DNA from: Pseudoduganella buxea
GTDB lineage: Bacteria > Pseudomonadota > Gammaproteobacteria > Burkholderiales > Burkholderiaceae_D
Length of the DNA stretch: 64,000 bases
Assembly (NCBI RefSeq): GCF_009720835.1
Contig: NZ_WNKZ01000019.1
Span: 1-64,000 of the forward strand
Reading direction: 5' to 3'
Position 1 is the first letter of the stretch; every line of letters begins with the position of its first letter. The notes below the pieces were generated by a model. The model ran no database searches. It saw nothing but the letters and a program-made list of their open reading frames with translations, and was not told the DNA's origin. The translations under genes and the position numbers were made by a program. Positions 43,980-53,366 of the stretch are shown in pieces.

Positions 43980-44897
43980 ATGCTGATCAAAGCCCTCCTC
44001 TCCGCCATGCTGTGCCTGGCGCTGACGACCGCTGCCGTCCAGGCCGCCGCGCCTGCCGAACCCGCCGCCGCATCCGCCTCCACCGCCGCGGCATTGCTGG
44101 ATTCGCTAAAATTCCAGCAAGGCAAAATCACGCTGCCGGGCGATATCGCCACCTTGGACCTGCCGGCCGGTTTTCGCTACCTGTCGCCGGCCGACGCGGG
44201 CCGCCTGCTGACGGAAGGCTGGGGCAATCCGCCCGGCATTGAAACCCTGGGCATGATCGTGCCGACGGCCGTCAATCCGCTGAGCCGCGAAGGCTGGGGC
44301 GTGGTCGTCACGTACGAAAAGGAAGGCCACGTCAAGGACGACGATGCCGACAGCATCAAGTACGACGAGCTGCTCAAGTCCATGCAGGAATCCATCGCCG
44401 CATCGAACGAGGAGCGCAAGAAGCAGGGCTATCAGCCGATGACCCTGGTCGGCTGGGCCGAAGCCCCGCATTACGACAAGGCCACCCACAAGCTGTACTG
44501 GGCCAAGGAACTGCACGGCGAAGGCGACACGCAGAACGGCCTGAACTACGGGGTGCGCGTGCTGGGACGCGAAGGCGTGCTGGTGCTGAACGCCGTGGCC
44601 GGCATGGACCAGATCGCGCAGGTGCGCAGCGAGATGAAGAACGTGACGGCGTTTTCCGATTTCACGCCCGGCAACCGCTATGCCGACTTCGACGAGAAGA
44701 CGGACAAGGTGGCCGAGTACGGCATTGCCGCCCTGATCGCCGGCGGCGCCGCAGCCAAGCTGGGCCTGTTCGGCAAGCTGTTCGCCCTGGTACTGGCCTT
44801 CAAGAAGATCCTGCTGGTGGGCCTGCTGGCTGCCGGTGGCTGGCTCTTCAAGCTTCTGGGCCGCAAGTCCAAGGTCGACCTGGGCAAGCGCGGCTGA
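43980..44897 (+). CDS. DUF2167 membrane protein
   Basis: 305 residues: signal peptide (TTAAVQAAAP), the DUF2167 body (GKITLPGDIATLDLPAGFRYL, GNPPGIETLGMIVP, MTLVGWAEAPHYD, LNYGVRVLGREGVLVLNAV) and C-terminal hydrophobic helices followed by a basic tail (LGRKSKVDLGKRG). Periplasmic with a C-terminal anchor is the likely topology. Function unknown. It is followed after 5 bp by a site-2-protease gene, so the two form a tight operon. Confidence 0.9.
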   Translation: MLIKALLSAMLCLALTTAAVQAAAPAEPAAASASTAAALLDSLKFQQGKITLPGDIATLDLPAGFRYLSPADAGRLLTEGWGNPPGIETLGMIVPTAVNPLSREGWGVVVTYEKEGHVKDDDADSIKYDELLKSMQESIAASNEERKKQGYQPMTLVGWAEAPHYDKATHKLYWAKELHGEGDTQNGLNYGVRVLGREGVLVLNAVAGMDQIAQVRSEMKNVTAFSDFTPGNRYADFDEKTDKVAEYGIAALIAGGAAAKLGLFGKLFALVLAFKKILLVGLLAAGGWLFKLLGRKSKVDLGKRG

Positions 44898-44902
44898 GGA
44901 CG

Positions 44903-45607
44903 ATGGGCAAACTCATCCTGTGGCTGTTCGCGGCCGGCAAAATGGGCAAGCTGCTGACGACGGGCGGCACGATGCTGCTGTCGCTGGTCGTCTACAGCTG
45001 GGTGTTCGGCTGGCGCTATGCGGCCGGCTTCGTGCTGCTGATCTTCGTGCACGAGATGGGCCACTACGTGGCGGCCCGCCAGCGCGGGCTGGACGTGGGC
45101 CTGCCGGCCATGATCCCGTTCGTCGGCGCGTGGGTGTCGCTGAAGGACCTGCCGCACGACGTGGAAACGGAAGCCTATGTCGGCTTCGGCGGCCCGCTGG
45201 CGGGCACCCTGGCGGCCATGTGCTGCTACTTCGCCGCCCGCGACACCGACAGCCAGCTGCTGCTGGCACTGGCCTACTCGGGCTGCATGCTCAACCTGAT
45301 CAACCTGATCCCGCTGATGCCGCTGGATGGCGGCCGCATCACGGCGATCATCTCGCCCAAGGTGTGGCTGATTGGCGTGCCCCTGCTGGCGGCCCTGTTC
45401 TTCTACCGTCCCAGCCCGATGCTGATCCTTGTCGGCGTGCTGGCCATTCCCCAGCTGCAGGCGGCATGGCGGGGCGACCCGGGACCGAACCCGGGCTACT
45501 ACACCGTCAAGCTGGAAAGCCGCATCAACTACGGCGTGCTGTATCTGGGCCTGGTGGCCTTCCTGGCCGTGATGAGCTACAGCATCCACGACATGATCAA
45601 GACCTGA
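44903..45607 (+). CDS. M50 site-2 protease-like intramembrane protein
   Basis: 234 residues, six membrane helices. Zinc motif HEMGH in LIFVHEMGHYVAARQRG and the second motif LIPLMPLDGGRI (Asp ligand) define the M50 site-2 protease fold. There is no PDZ domain, as in the compact SpoIVFB-like group. The gene starts 5 bp after the DUF2167 stop and is probably co-expressed with it; DUF2167 might be substrate or partner, which is untested. Confidence 0.88.
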   Translation: MGKLILWLFAAGKMGKLLTTGGTMLLSLVVYSWVFGWRYAAGFVLLIFVHEMGHYVAARQRGLDVGLPAMIPFVGAWVSLKDLPHDVETEAYVGFGGPLAGTLAAMCCYFAARDTDSQLLLALAYSGCMLNLINLIPLMPLDGGRITAIISPKVWLIGVPLLAALFFYRPSPMLILVGVLAIPQLQAAWRGDPGPNPGYYTVKLESRINYGVLYLGLVAFLAVMSYSIHDMIKT

Positions 45608-45616
45608 GCAGGACGT

Positions 45617-45638
45617 GGGCCAAACCCGGGCCAAACCC
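45617..45638. repeat. Tandem 11-bp repeat GGGCCAAACCC
   Basis: Two exact adjoining copies between convergent genes, followed by GGGCC. Self-complementary ends allow a small hairpin; no function is evident. Confidence 0.5.
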
Positions 45639-45649
45639 GGGCCGCCGGC

Positions 45650-45871
45650 TTATTTTCGTTTTGCCGGCTTGGCTTCCTGCGCCGCCGCATGCAGCGCCTT
45701 GGCGTCGGCGTGGGCCTGGTCGACATTGCGCAGCGCTTCGATGTCGTCGTGGCGCACGAAAAATTCGGCGTCCTGTGCCCGCATCACCATCGTGATGGCC
45801 TGCTTTTCCGTCAGGTTGTATTTCTCGAACAGCAGGGTTGTCACTTCGTCCAGGTATTCTTCGTAAGTCAT
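45650..45871 (-). CDS. Small hypothetical protein, 73 aa
   Basis: Begins MTYEEYLDEVTTLLFEKYNL and is helical, with acidic N-terminus and a basic, Ala-rich tail (AAAQEAKPAKRK). ATG at 45871 follows GGAACC; the longer frame from 45967 has unlike composition. I know of no family name. The tail might bind nucleic acid. Lies convergent with the site-2 protease gene. Confidence 0.72.
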   Translation of the reverse strand: MTYEEYLDEVTTLLFEKYNLTEKQAITMVMRAQDAEFFVRHDDIEALRNVDQAHADAKALHAAAQEAKPAKRK

Positions 45872-46025
45872 AGTGGTTCCATGGGGTTGAACCGCGCATT
45901 CTAGCGCAGGCGCGCAGCCCAGCCGCGGCAATGCCGGCCGGCCGTGGAATCGGGTAAGCTTATGCAAGCTTGTTTGAGCCGCACATCAAGCCACACCTTA
46001 CGCCATCACCTGCACAAGGAAACCC

Positions 46026-47390
46026 ATGCATCCACGTTCGACAACCCCACTGGCCCTGCTGCTGGCCGGCAGCTGCGCGATGGCCGCCGCCGCCCCCGTT
46101 ACCGCCGGCGGCCCCACCCGCCAGGCCCAGATCGACGCCATCGTGCGCGACATCTCGCCGCAGCGCATCCGCGGCCATATCGAGAAGCTGGTCGGCTTCG
46201 GCACGCGCCACACGATGTCGGAAACGGAATCGGACACGCGCGGCATCGGCGCGGCGCGGCGCTGGATCAAGGCCGAGCTGGAACGCTGCGGCGCCGGGCG
46301 CCTGCAGGTGAGCTTCGACAGCCATGTGCATCCCGTGACGCCGCGGCTGTCGCGGCCGACGGAGATCGTCAACGTCGTCGCCACCCTGCCCGGCAGCCAG
46401 GCCGCGTCGAAGGAGCGCATGTATGTCGTGTCGGGCCACTACGATTCGCGGGTTTCCGACGTGATGGACTACACCAGCGATGCGCCCGGCGCCAACGACG
46501 ACGCTTCCGGCACGGCCGCCGTGATGGAGCTGGCCTGCGTGATGGCGAAGCACCAGTTCGATGCCACCCTCGTCTTCATGGCCGTCGCGGCCGAGGAACA
46601 GGGCCTGTTCGGCGCCGGCCACTGGGCCGAGCAGGCCCGCAAGAACAACCTGAACGTGGCCGGCATGTTCACCAACGATATCATCGGCAGCTCCGTCAAC
46701 GAGGACGGCAAGCGCGATAACAGGCAGGTGCGCCTGTTCGCCGAAGGCATCCCGGCGTTGAAGGAAGTGCCGGAGCCACTGCGCACCCTGATCCAGACGG
46801 GCGGCGAGAACGATTCGCCGTCGCGCCAGCTGGCCCGCCACGTCAAGGAAACGGGCGAACGCTACGTGAAGGACTTCAAGGTGACGGTGATCCAGCGGCG
46901 CGACCGCTACCTGCGCGGCGGCGACCATATCCCCTTCCTGGAACAGGGCTTCGCGGCGCTGCGCTTCACGGAACCGGCCGAGGACTTCCGGCACCAGCAC
47001 CAGGACCTGCGCAAGGAAGGCGGCACCCAGTTCGGCGACCTGATCGAATTCGTCGACGTCGACTACACGGCCAAGGTCGCACGCATCAACGCCGCCGCGC
47101 TGGCCTCGCTGGCGCTGGCGCCGGCCGCCCCGCGCGACGTCAAGGTGCTGACGGCGAAGCTGGACAACAAGACCGACCTGGCCTGGCAGCCCAACACGGA
47201 GCCGGACCTGGCCGGCTACCGCGTCGTGTGGCGCGAGACGACGGCGGCCAACTGGCAGGGCGCAAAATTCGTCGGCAACGTGACCGCGTTCCGCAGCGAG
47301 CTGTCGAAGGACAATGTCTTCTTCGGCGTGCAGGCGGTGGACAAGGACGGCAACGTCAGCCCGGCGACGTATCCATTGCCGCAGCGCTGA
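46026..47390 (+). CDS. Secreted M28 metallopeptidase with C-terminal FnIII-like domain
   Basis: 454 residues: signal peptide (SCAMAAAAPVTAG), an M28 catalytic domain with H and D in VVSGHYDSRVSD, D in GANDDASGTAA, E-E in AVAAEEQGLFG, D in TNDIIGS, and a late His in DFRHQHQDLR. Residues about 365-454 look like a fibronectin III-like beta domain (DLAWQPNTEPDLAGYRVVWR). It should be an exported aminopeptidase, distinct from the M28 enzyme at 16134. Single gene. Confidence 0.92.
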   Translation: MHPRSTTPLALLLAGSCAMAAAAPVTAGGPTRQAQIDAIVRDISPQRIRGHIEKLVGFGTRHTMSETESDTRGIGAARRWIKAELERCGAGRLQVSFDSHVHPVTPRLSRPTEIVNVVATLPGSQAASKERMYVVSGHYDSRVSDVMDYTSDAPGANDDASGTAAVMELACVMAKHQFDATLVFMAVAAEEQGLFGAGHWAEQARKNNLNVAGMFTNDIIGSSVNEDGKRDNRQVRLFAEGIPALKEVPEPLRTLIQTGGENDSPSRQLARHVKETGERYVKDFKVTVIQRRDRYLRGGDHIPFLEQGFAALRFTEPAEDFRHQHQDLRKEGGTQFGDLIEFVDVDYTAKVARINAAALASLALAPAAPRDVKVLTAKLDNKTDLAWQPNTEPDLAGYRVVWRETTAANWQGAKFVGNVTAFRSELSKDNVFFGVQAVDKDGNVSPATYPLPQR

Positions 47391-47502
47391 GTCAAACGTC
47401 CTTTCACCGCGCAGGCGCTTTCGGCCAGGCGCTTAGGATGGATCATCGCACCCGCTCCGTGCCGGGGCGATGATCGGCTTTCACCCGTTCCAGGAGAAAG
47501 CC

Positions 47503-47946
47503 ATGCCGCACACCCTCCCCTTCATGCACGTCCCGCAGGCCTGGCCGCCCCGCATCGGCCGGCTGCGCTTCGGCCTGTCGATGGTCGCGACCGGGGTCGC
47601 CGTCATGGCGGCAATGCTGCTGGCCATGCACCTTCCTTCCCTAGCCATGACCGGGACTACCGTCATCATGGGCGTGGCCTGGGCGGCGACCATTGCCGCC
47701 ATGGGGCTGGCCGGCATCGGCCGGCTGAAGGACATCGGCTGGCCCCTGTGGCTGGCCGCGGGCCTGTTCCTCCCTTTCGTCGGGCTGGCGCTGTTCGGGT
47801 GCCTGCTGTTCGTGCCCGGCACACCGGGCGCCAGCCGCCATGGCGATGCGCCCGAGCCGCGCATCGAACGAGCCTGGGCACGGCGGCTGGGCACCGCGAT
47901 CTTCGCCAGCCTGGCCCTGGCGCTCGCGTTCGACGTGTTGCGCTGA
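47503..47946 (+). CDS. DUF805-like membrane protein
   Basis: 147 residues, four helices. PPRIGRLRFGLSM and GLAGIGRLKDIGWPLWLA resemble the RxxR and RRLHDxG positions of DUF805, with Gly-Arg-Leu in place of the usual Arg-Arg-Leu. AGGAG stands 7 bases before the ATG at 47503. Function unknown. It converges on the oleate hydratase gene (8 bp apart). Confidence 0.75.
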   Translation: MPHTLPFMHVPQAWPPRIGRLRFGLSMVATGVAVMAAMLLAMHLPSLAMTGTTVIMGVAWAATIAAMGLAGIGRLKDIGWPLWLAAGLFLPFVGLALFGCLLFVPGTPGASRHGDAPEPRIERAWARRLGTAIFASLALALAFDVLR

Positions 47947-47954
47947 ACCCGGGC

Positions 47955-49574
47955 TCAGTGAAACGCCACCTCCAGCGCCTGCCAGCCCACCTTCGGATCG
48001 AGCAGCCCGTTGTAGATGTCCGGGATCTCGCGCTCGATGCCGAGCAGCGCGTAAGCGGCCAGCATGGCGCAGCGCACCGAGTACTCCACGGTGAAGACGA
48101 CATCGTCCTCCATCTCGACGAACTGGCCGAGGAAGGCGAAGTTGCGCGTCCCTTGCGGCAGCACGGCCGGCCGGTCGCCCGGTGCGCGGCAGGCGAACAG
48201 CGCCGAGGCATACGGCAGCATGACGGTAGTGACATCGGTGGTCGCCAGCACGTGTTCCAGGATGTCGTCGAATCCAAGCTGGCGCACCAGCTCCGTCAGG
48301 ATCTCGCGGCCCGTGGCGGCGCTCATCGCCTTTTTCACGTAGTCGCCGTCGCTGTCGATGTCGAAGCCGTAGCCCCACAAGGTCGCCGTGCCGGCGGGAA
48401 GACCGGCGAAATGGGGCTGGTAAGGCACGACGATGGACAGGTGCCAGCCCGATTCGAACCACGTCATCAGCGCGCCCGTGCCCGGCTCGTTGCCCGTGCT
48501 GGCGGCGATCCGGCGCAGCAGCACGTCGTCGTGCATCGTCAAGGTGAACGACTCCCATTTATGCTCGTCGATGTTACCGTAGAAGGCGGCGGGGCGGCCG
48601 AAGTCCGGTGCCTTGCGGGCGATGTTCTGCCACAGCGACCAGCCATGGTCGCGCCGGTCGCGCACCAGGGCCGGTACGGTATCGTTGTCGCCATAGGTGG
48701 AATCGGCCGTGATCGAGCCAAGCGTGAAGAAGGCAAGATCCGACTCGCCCAGTGCGATTTCGCCGCCGCCGGCCGCCGTCTCGATGACGAGGCGGCAGGC
48801 GCGGCGCCCGCCATCGGCCTGCGTCACGAACTCGGCATCCGTCACGCGGGTGCCGAAGCGCACGTCGACACCTTGTGCCGTCAGCCACTGCTGCAGCGGC
48901 ACCACCAGCGAATCGTACTGGTTGTAGCGTGTGCGCTTCACGCCGGCCAGCGTGTGAATGCGGGGGAACTCCTGCACGAAACGCAGGAAGTAGCGGCGCA
49001 GTTCGACGGCGCTGTGCCACTTCTGGAAGGCGAACGTGGTTCGCCACATGCGCCAAAAATTCGTCTGGAAGAAGTGCTCGTCGAAGAATTCGTCGATGCG
49101 CCGGCTGCCGATCAGTGCTTCCGGCAGCGCCAGCAGCCGCAGCATCTGGGCCCGGTTGGTGGCCGAGAAACCGAGCTTCGCCGCGTCGATGACGTGGTGC
49201 GCGCTGTCGATCAGCCGCGCCTGGGCATGCGTCTTCACGTCGGCATTGAAGCGGCGGCATTCCTCGCGCACGGAAATGGATGGATCGTCGCGCGCGGGGA
49301 TGGTCTCGAACAGGTCCCACAGGCACAGGTAGGTCTCGTCGGTCAGCATGCGCCCGCCCCGCGTGACCCATGCATGCCGCTCGCCTGGCGCCGCCGCCCC
49401 ATCGAGCGCGCCGCCTGGCAGCACCGTCTCTTCGAGGATATGGATGTTCACCGCGGGCACGTGGCCGTCGCGGATCGCGAACGCGGCGACGGCCATGCCG
49501 GCGATGCCGCCGCCGACGATCCACAGCTGGACGCGGTCGCGGTCTATCTGCGGGTTGAGGATGGGCGCTTTCAT
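47955..49574 (-). CDS. ohyA: Oleate hydratase (FAD-dependent)
   Basis: 539 residues. FAD-binding GGGIAGMAVAAFAIRDG near the N-terminus, then oleate-hydratase features: GGALDGA, RGGRML, ECRRFN, RAQMLRLL, FFQTNFWRMWRTTFAFQ, and NFAFLGQFVEMEDDVVFTVEYSV near the end. The family adds water to the 9-10 double bond of oleate to give 10-hydroxystearate, probably to blunt toxic unsaturated fatty acids. ATG at 49574 follows AAAGG. An FNR-type box lies about 100 bp upstream. No other lipid genes adjoin. Confidence 0.93.
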   Translation of the reverse strand: MKAPILNPQIDRDRVQLWIVGGGIAGMAVAAFAIRDGHVPAVNIHILEETVLPGGALDGAAAPGERHAWVTRGGRMLTDETYLCLWDLFETIPARDDPSISVREECRRFNADVKTHAQARLIDSAHHVIDAAKLGFSATNRAQMLRLLALPEALIGSRRIDEFFDEHFFQTNFWRMWRTTFAFQKWHSAVELRRYFLRFVQEFPRIHTLAGVKRTRYNQYDSLVVPLQQWLTAQGVDVRFGTRVTDAEFVTQADGGRRACRLVIETAAGGGEIALGESDLAFFTLGSITADSTYGDNDTVPALVRDRRDHGWSLWQNIARKAPDFGRPAAFYGNIDEHKWESFTLTMHDDVLLRRIAASTGNEPGTGALMTWFESGWHLSIVVPYQPHFAGLPAGTATLWGYGFDIDSDGDYVKKAMSAATGREILTELVRQLGFDDILEHVLATTDVTTVMLPYASALFACRAPGDRPAVLPQGTRNFAFLGQFVEMEDDVVFTVEYSVRCAMLAAYALLGIEREIPDIYNGLLDPKVGWQALEVAFH

Positions 49575-49673
49575 GTTTGACCTTTTCTTGTTGTTGGACA
49601 GGTCCGGCACCGATATCGGATGAGCAGCACCAGGGACAAGGGCCATGCTAGCGATTGTGTCCCTCTGTCAACT

Positions 49674-49687
49674 TTGATCCAGGTCAA
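49674..49687 (-). promoter_or_regulatory. FNR/ANR-type box upstream of oleate hydratase
   Basis: TTGATCCAGGTCAA on the plus strand, or TTGACCTGGATCAA towards the gene; one mismatch from TTGAT-N4-ATCAA. It is 100 bp upstream of the start codon. Confidence 0.42.
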
Positions 49688-49731
49688 ATTCCGCAGTCTC
49701 TTTCTAGAGGGGCTGCTCGGTTGCGGCTGGC

Positions 49732-49762
49732 AAAAAAAACGCCGGCTGCAAGACCGGCGTTC
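49732..49762 (-). terminator. Intrinsic terminator of the M1 aminopeptidase gene
   Basis: On the minus strand AACGCCGGTCT-TGC-AGCCGGCGTT followed by eight T's, 20 bp after the aminopeptidase stop. Confidence 0.9.
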
Positions 49763-49781
49763 ATCACTGCGGTAACAATGC

Positions 49782-52436
49782 TCAGTCCAGCGGCACCGTC
49801 AGCGCGGCGCGGATGGCCACGCAGCGGGCGTCTTCCTGGTGGCGCTCCAGCAGCGCACGGCGTGCGCCGGCCGACAGCGTGGTCTGGCTTGCTGCCGCAT
49901 CGGCCAGGCGCTGCACGCTTTGCGGCGTGCAGTTGGCCGGGATCAGGGTGGCCGCATAGCTGCGCATGAAGACGGGGCCGGCGGCCTTGTCCAGTTCCGG
50001 CAGGCGCGCCAGGCGGCTCGCCGCCGTCTGTTCGGCCAGCGCCGCCTGCGATGGCGGATACAGGTTTTCCATCGCCGTGCGGATGCGCGAGAACGGCAGC
50101 TTCGATTGCGTGTCGCCGATCTGCGCGAGCCATTCGGCCTTGACCTTCGTATCGGGACGGGCGACGGTGGCCGCCAGCGCGGCGTTCTGGCCGGTGTCGG
50201 ATTTGTCCCGTGCCTGCTCGGCCGCCAGCAGCGCGGCGCTGCCCGGGTGATCGCGCTCGTTCAGTTGCTCGACGATGGCCCAGCGCACGTCCTGGCCGAT
50301 GGCCAGGCCCTGCGGCAGCTTGTGTCCGGCCAGCAGGCCGGCCAGGCGGTCGAGTGCCGGCTTGCTGTCGGCCACTTCGATGTAGGTGGTCAGCCAGCGG
50401 CGCTGGAAGTTCGCGTCCGCACCCGTCTGCACACCCTGCCATGCCATCTTCTCCAGGGCCTGCGCACTCTTCTTCGTGTACGCCGCGCGCGGCGCCATCT
50501 TCTCCAGGTACGCCTGGCCGGCTTCCACCTTGTCCAGCACATTGCCCAGCAAGGCGTAGTCCGTCTCGCGCGGCGCATTGTTCAGGGCCGTCTGCAGGAA
50601 GTCGTTCAGCGGCAGCGCGCCGTCGCGCACGCCGTCCCACATGCTTTGCCACAGCATCGTGCGCAGCAGCGGGTCGGCCACCTTGCTGACGTCGCGGCGT
50701 GCCGTGGCGAAGGAACGGGGATCGAGCTTCACCTTGACGAAGCCCCAGTCCTCGTAGTTCGGATAGACCAGGTCGGGGCAGGCCGCGCCGACCAGCTCCG
50801 GCACCGCCGTATTGGCGCCCTGGTACGTGACGGCGACCTTGCGGTCCAGCGCCAGCGCCCTGCCCTGCGTGCGCATCAGGGCCACCTGCACGCGCTGCTC
50901 GCGCAGCACGGGATGCGCTTGCGGCGCCGTCTGCGCCAGGGTGAAGCCGTCGATCTTGCCGCCCTTGCAGCTGTAGTTCGCCGCGATGGTGTTCACGCCG
51001 GGCTGGTACAGCCACTGCTGCGTCCATTGCGACAGGTCACGGCCGGCGGCCTGGCCCAGGCTGCCGATGAAGTCGTCCAGCTGTGCGTTCTGGAACTGGT
51101 ACTTGACGAGGTAGTTGTGCACGCCCTTGCGGAAGGTTTCCTCGCCCAGCAGGTGGCGCAGCTGCTTCAGGGTGGAGGCGCCCTTGGCGTAGGTGATGGC
51201 GTCGATATTGTCGAAGGCGTTGGCCGTGGTGGGCACCGGCACTTCGATCGGGTGCGTGCCTGGCGAATCGTCCAGCCGGTAGGCGTTCGTCTTGCCGTTC
51301 GAGTAGAAGTACTGCCAGGCGTTCTTGAACTCCGTCGATTCGGCCGTGCCCAGCGTCCCCATGAACGAAGCGAAGCTCTCGTTGAGCCACAGGCCGTTCC
51401 ACCATTTCATCGTCACCAGGTCGCCGAACCACTGGTGCGCCATCTCGTGCATGATGACACTGGCCAGCGAGTGGCGCTGCGCCGTCGTCATCTTGTCCTT
51501 GTGCAGGAAGCGCGCCTCCGCGAACGTGACGGCGCCGGCATTTTCCATCGCGCCGTACAGGAAGTCCGGCACCAGCAGCTGGTCGTATTTCTCGAACTGG
51601 TAAGGGATGCCGAAGTACTCGTCGAAGAAGCCCAGGCCCTGGCGGGTGTAGTTGAACCACACGGCGGGGTCGATCTGCGCCGCCACCGACTGGCGCGCGA
51701 ACAGGCGCATCGGGTATTTCGCGCTGTGGTCTTCCCACACCTTGTACGGTCCTGCATGCAGCGAGAAGTTATAGGGCGACAGCTTCTTCGTGGCGGGGAA
51801 CACCCAGCGCCTGGCACCCTGCGCATCCTGCACCGAGCTCTCGCGCGTGGTCGATACGACGGTCCAGTCGGCGGGCGCCGTCACGTTGACCTGGTAGGTC
51901 GCCTTCAGGTCCGGCTGGTCGAACAACGCGAACATCTGGTGCGCCGCGGCGGGCTCGAAATGCGAGTAGGTGTAGACGCGGCCGTCGACCGGGTCGACCA
52001 TGCGGTGCAGCCCTTCGCCATTGGTGCTGTGCAGGCGCTCGAAGCTGACCACCACCGTGTTGCGGCCCGTTTTCAGGTCGCCGGCGGCCAGGGTGATGAA
52101 CCAGTTGTTGTACTGCGGCGTGACGGTCTTGCCGTTCACGGTCAGCGACTTGATGGTGGCCTTGTCCAGGTCCACCGTCAGCGGCGTGCCGGCGTCGTTC
52201 AGGTCGAACTGCAGCGTCGTCGTGGCGGCAAAGGTCTCCTTGCCCGTCAGCGTGAAGTCGAGCTGGTAGGCCACGTTCGACACGCGTGCGGAGCGCGCCT
52301 GCGCATCGGCCTGCGACAGCCAGGCATTGTCCGCACGGGTGCCCGGCACGGCTACGGCAGCGCCGGCAGCGGGTATGCCGGTCAGCAGCGTGGCGCCGAA
52401 GGCCAGCGCCAGGGCTTGGGAGAGTAGCGTTTTCAT
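49782..52436 (-). CDS. Secreted M1-family aminopeptidase
   Basis: 884 residues: signal peptide (TLLTGIPAAGAAVAVPG), N-terminal beta saddle, substrate-binding GAMENAG motif, and zinc site HEMAHQWFGDLVTMKWWNGL followed by NESFA (HExxH-18-E). The rest is the helical ERAP1-type C-terminal domain. It removes N-terminal residues from peptides, here in the periplasm or outside, unlike cytoplasmic PepN. Monocistronic with a strong terminator. Together with the M28 enzymes it points to peptide use as nutrition. Confidence 0.95.
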   Translation of the reverse strand: MKTLLSQALALAFGATLLTGIPAAGAAVAVPGTRADNAWLSQADAQARSARVSNVAYQLDFTLTGKETFAATTTLQFDLNDAGTPLTVDLDKATIKSLTVNGKTVTPQYNNWFITLAAGDLKTGRNTVVVSFERLHSTNGEGLHRMVDPVDGRVYTYSHFEPAAAHQMFALFDQPDLKATYQVNVTAPADWTVVSTTRESSVQDAQGARRWVFPATKKLSPYNFSLHAGPYKVWEDHSAKYPMRLFARQSVAAQIDPAVWFNYTRQGLGFFDEYFGIPYQFEKYDQLLVPDFLYGAMENAGAVTFAEARFLHKDKMTTAQRHSLASVIMHEMAHQWFGDLVTMKWWNGLWLNESFASFMGTLGTAESTEFKNAWQYFYSNGKTNAYRLDDSPGTHPIEVPVPTTANAFDNIDAITYAKGASTLKQLRHLLGEETFRKGVHNYLVKYQFQNAQLDDFIGSLGQAAGRDLSQWTQQWLYQPGVNTIAANYSCKGGKIDGFTLAQTAPQAHPVLREQRVQVALMRTQGRALALDRKVAVTYQGANTAVPELVGAACPDLVYPNYEDWGFVKVKLDPRSFATARRDVSKVADPLLRTMLWQSMWDGVRDGALPLNDFLQTALNNAPRETDYALLGNVLDKVEAGQAYLEKMAPRAAYTKKSAQALEKMAWQGVQTGADANFQRRWLTTYIEVADSKPALDRLAGLLAGHKLPQGLAIGQDVRWAIVEQLNERDHPGSAALLAAEQARDKSDTGQNAALAATVARPDTKVKAEWLAQIGDTQSKLPFSRIRTAMENLYPPSQAALAEQTAASRLARLPELDKAAGPVFMRSYAATLIPANCTPQSVQRLADAAASQTTLSAGARRALLERHQEDARCVAIRAALTVPLD

Positions 52437-52536
52437 GGTGTCCTTGTGAGTGTCCAGCCCCCGGCCTGCCCCGGGCGGCGCGGGGATGATACCATCAGGG
52501 CCACCAAATAATTATCTGAAAACACCCGCCAAAACC

Positions 52537-52989
52537 ATGCAGATCGCCTTCGAAACCGCCGACCAGCCGGACGTCCACGCGCTGATCGAGGAACTGGACA
52601 CCTACCTGTATTCGCTCTATCCGCCCGAGAACGTGTATGCGCTGGACATCTCGTCGCTGACGCAGCCGAACGTGCTGTTCGCCGTGGCCCGCGCCACCGA
52701 CGGCGCCCCGCTCGGCTGCGCCGCCATCGTCGTCACGCCGGCTTTCGGCGAAGTCAAACGGATGTACGTGCGTCCCGCCGCACGCGGCCAGGGTGTGGCC
52801 CGCCGCCTGCTGGAAACGCTGGAAGACGCCGCCCGCGGCCAGGGCTGCCGCTCCCTGATGCTGGAAACCGGCCCGACGATGCCCGAAGCGCTGGCCCTGT
52901 ATGAACGCCTGGGATACAAGCACCGGGGCGCGTTCGGCGACTATCCGGACGACCCGCTGTCCGTCTTCATGGCCAAGACCTTGCCATGA
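52537..52989 (+). CDS. GNAT-family N-acetyltransferase
   Basis: 150 residues with the GNAT core: EVKRMYVRPAARGQGVARRL (motif A with the R-x-x-G-x-G/A acetyl-CoA loop) and ALYERLGYK (motif B). The start ATG at 52537 gives the normal N-terminal strand; the upstream frame is non-homologous. The stop overlaps the start of the MazG-like gene in ATGA. The acceptor substrate is unknown. Confidence 0.9.
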   Translation: MQIAFETADQPDVHALIEELDTYLYSLYPPENVYALDISSLTQPNVLFAVARATDGAPLGCAAIVVTPAFGEVKRMYVRPAARGQGVARRLLETLEDAARGQGCRSLMLETGPTMPEALALYERLGYKHRGAFGDYPDDPLSVFMAKTLP

Positions 52990-53348
52990 GCACCGCGCCG
53001 GCCGACACGCTGACCCAGCTGCGCGACCTGACCCGCGCCTTTGCCGCGGAGCGCGACTGGCAGCAGTTCCACACGCCGAAGAACCTGGCAATGGCCCTGT
53101 CGGTCGAAGTGGCGGAGCTGGCCGAACATTTCCAGTGGCTGCCAACGGGAGCGCCGGAAGAACTGGACGAGCGCAAGCGCGAAGGCATCCGCCACGAACT
53201 GGCCGACGTGCTGCTGTACCTGGTGCAGCTGGCCGACCGGACCGACGTCGACCTGCGTGCCGCCGCGCTGGAAAAGCTGGCGTTGAATGCCGAGAAGTAC
53301 CCGGTCGCGCAGGTGCGGGGGGATGCGCGCAAGTACGACGAGTATTGA
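52986..53348 (+). CDS. MazG-like nucleotide pyrophosphohydrolase
   Basis: 120 residues, single MazG domain with metal-binding EVAELAEHFQW, then E and D in ELADVLLYL (ExxE-x12-ExxD pattern). Such all-alpha NTP pyrophosphatases cleave dCTP or non-canonical nucleotides. The ATG is inside the stop of the GNAT gene, so translation is coupled. The C-terminus NAEKYPVAQVRGDARKYDEY is the usual RS21-C6-like ending. Confidence 0.92.
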   Translation: MSTAPADTLTQLRDLTRAFAAERDWQQFHTPKNLAMALSVEVAELAEHFQWLPTGAPEELDERKREGIRHELADVLLYLVQLADRTDVDLRAAALEKLALNAEKYPVAQVRGDARKYDEY

Positions 53349-53366
53349 CGCCGGCGTGCGGCAAGC

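Noticed and set aside
49839..52427. 862-codon plus-strand ORF opposite the M1 aminopeptidase
   Set aside because: Antisense shadow; the minus strand has HExxH-18-E and GAMEN.
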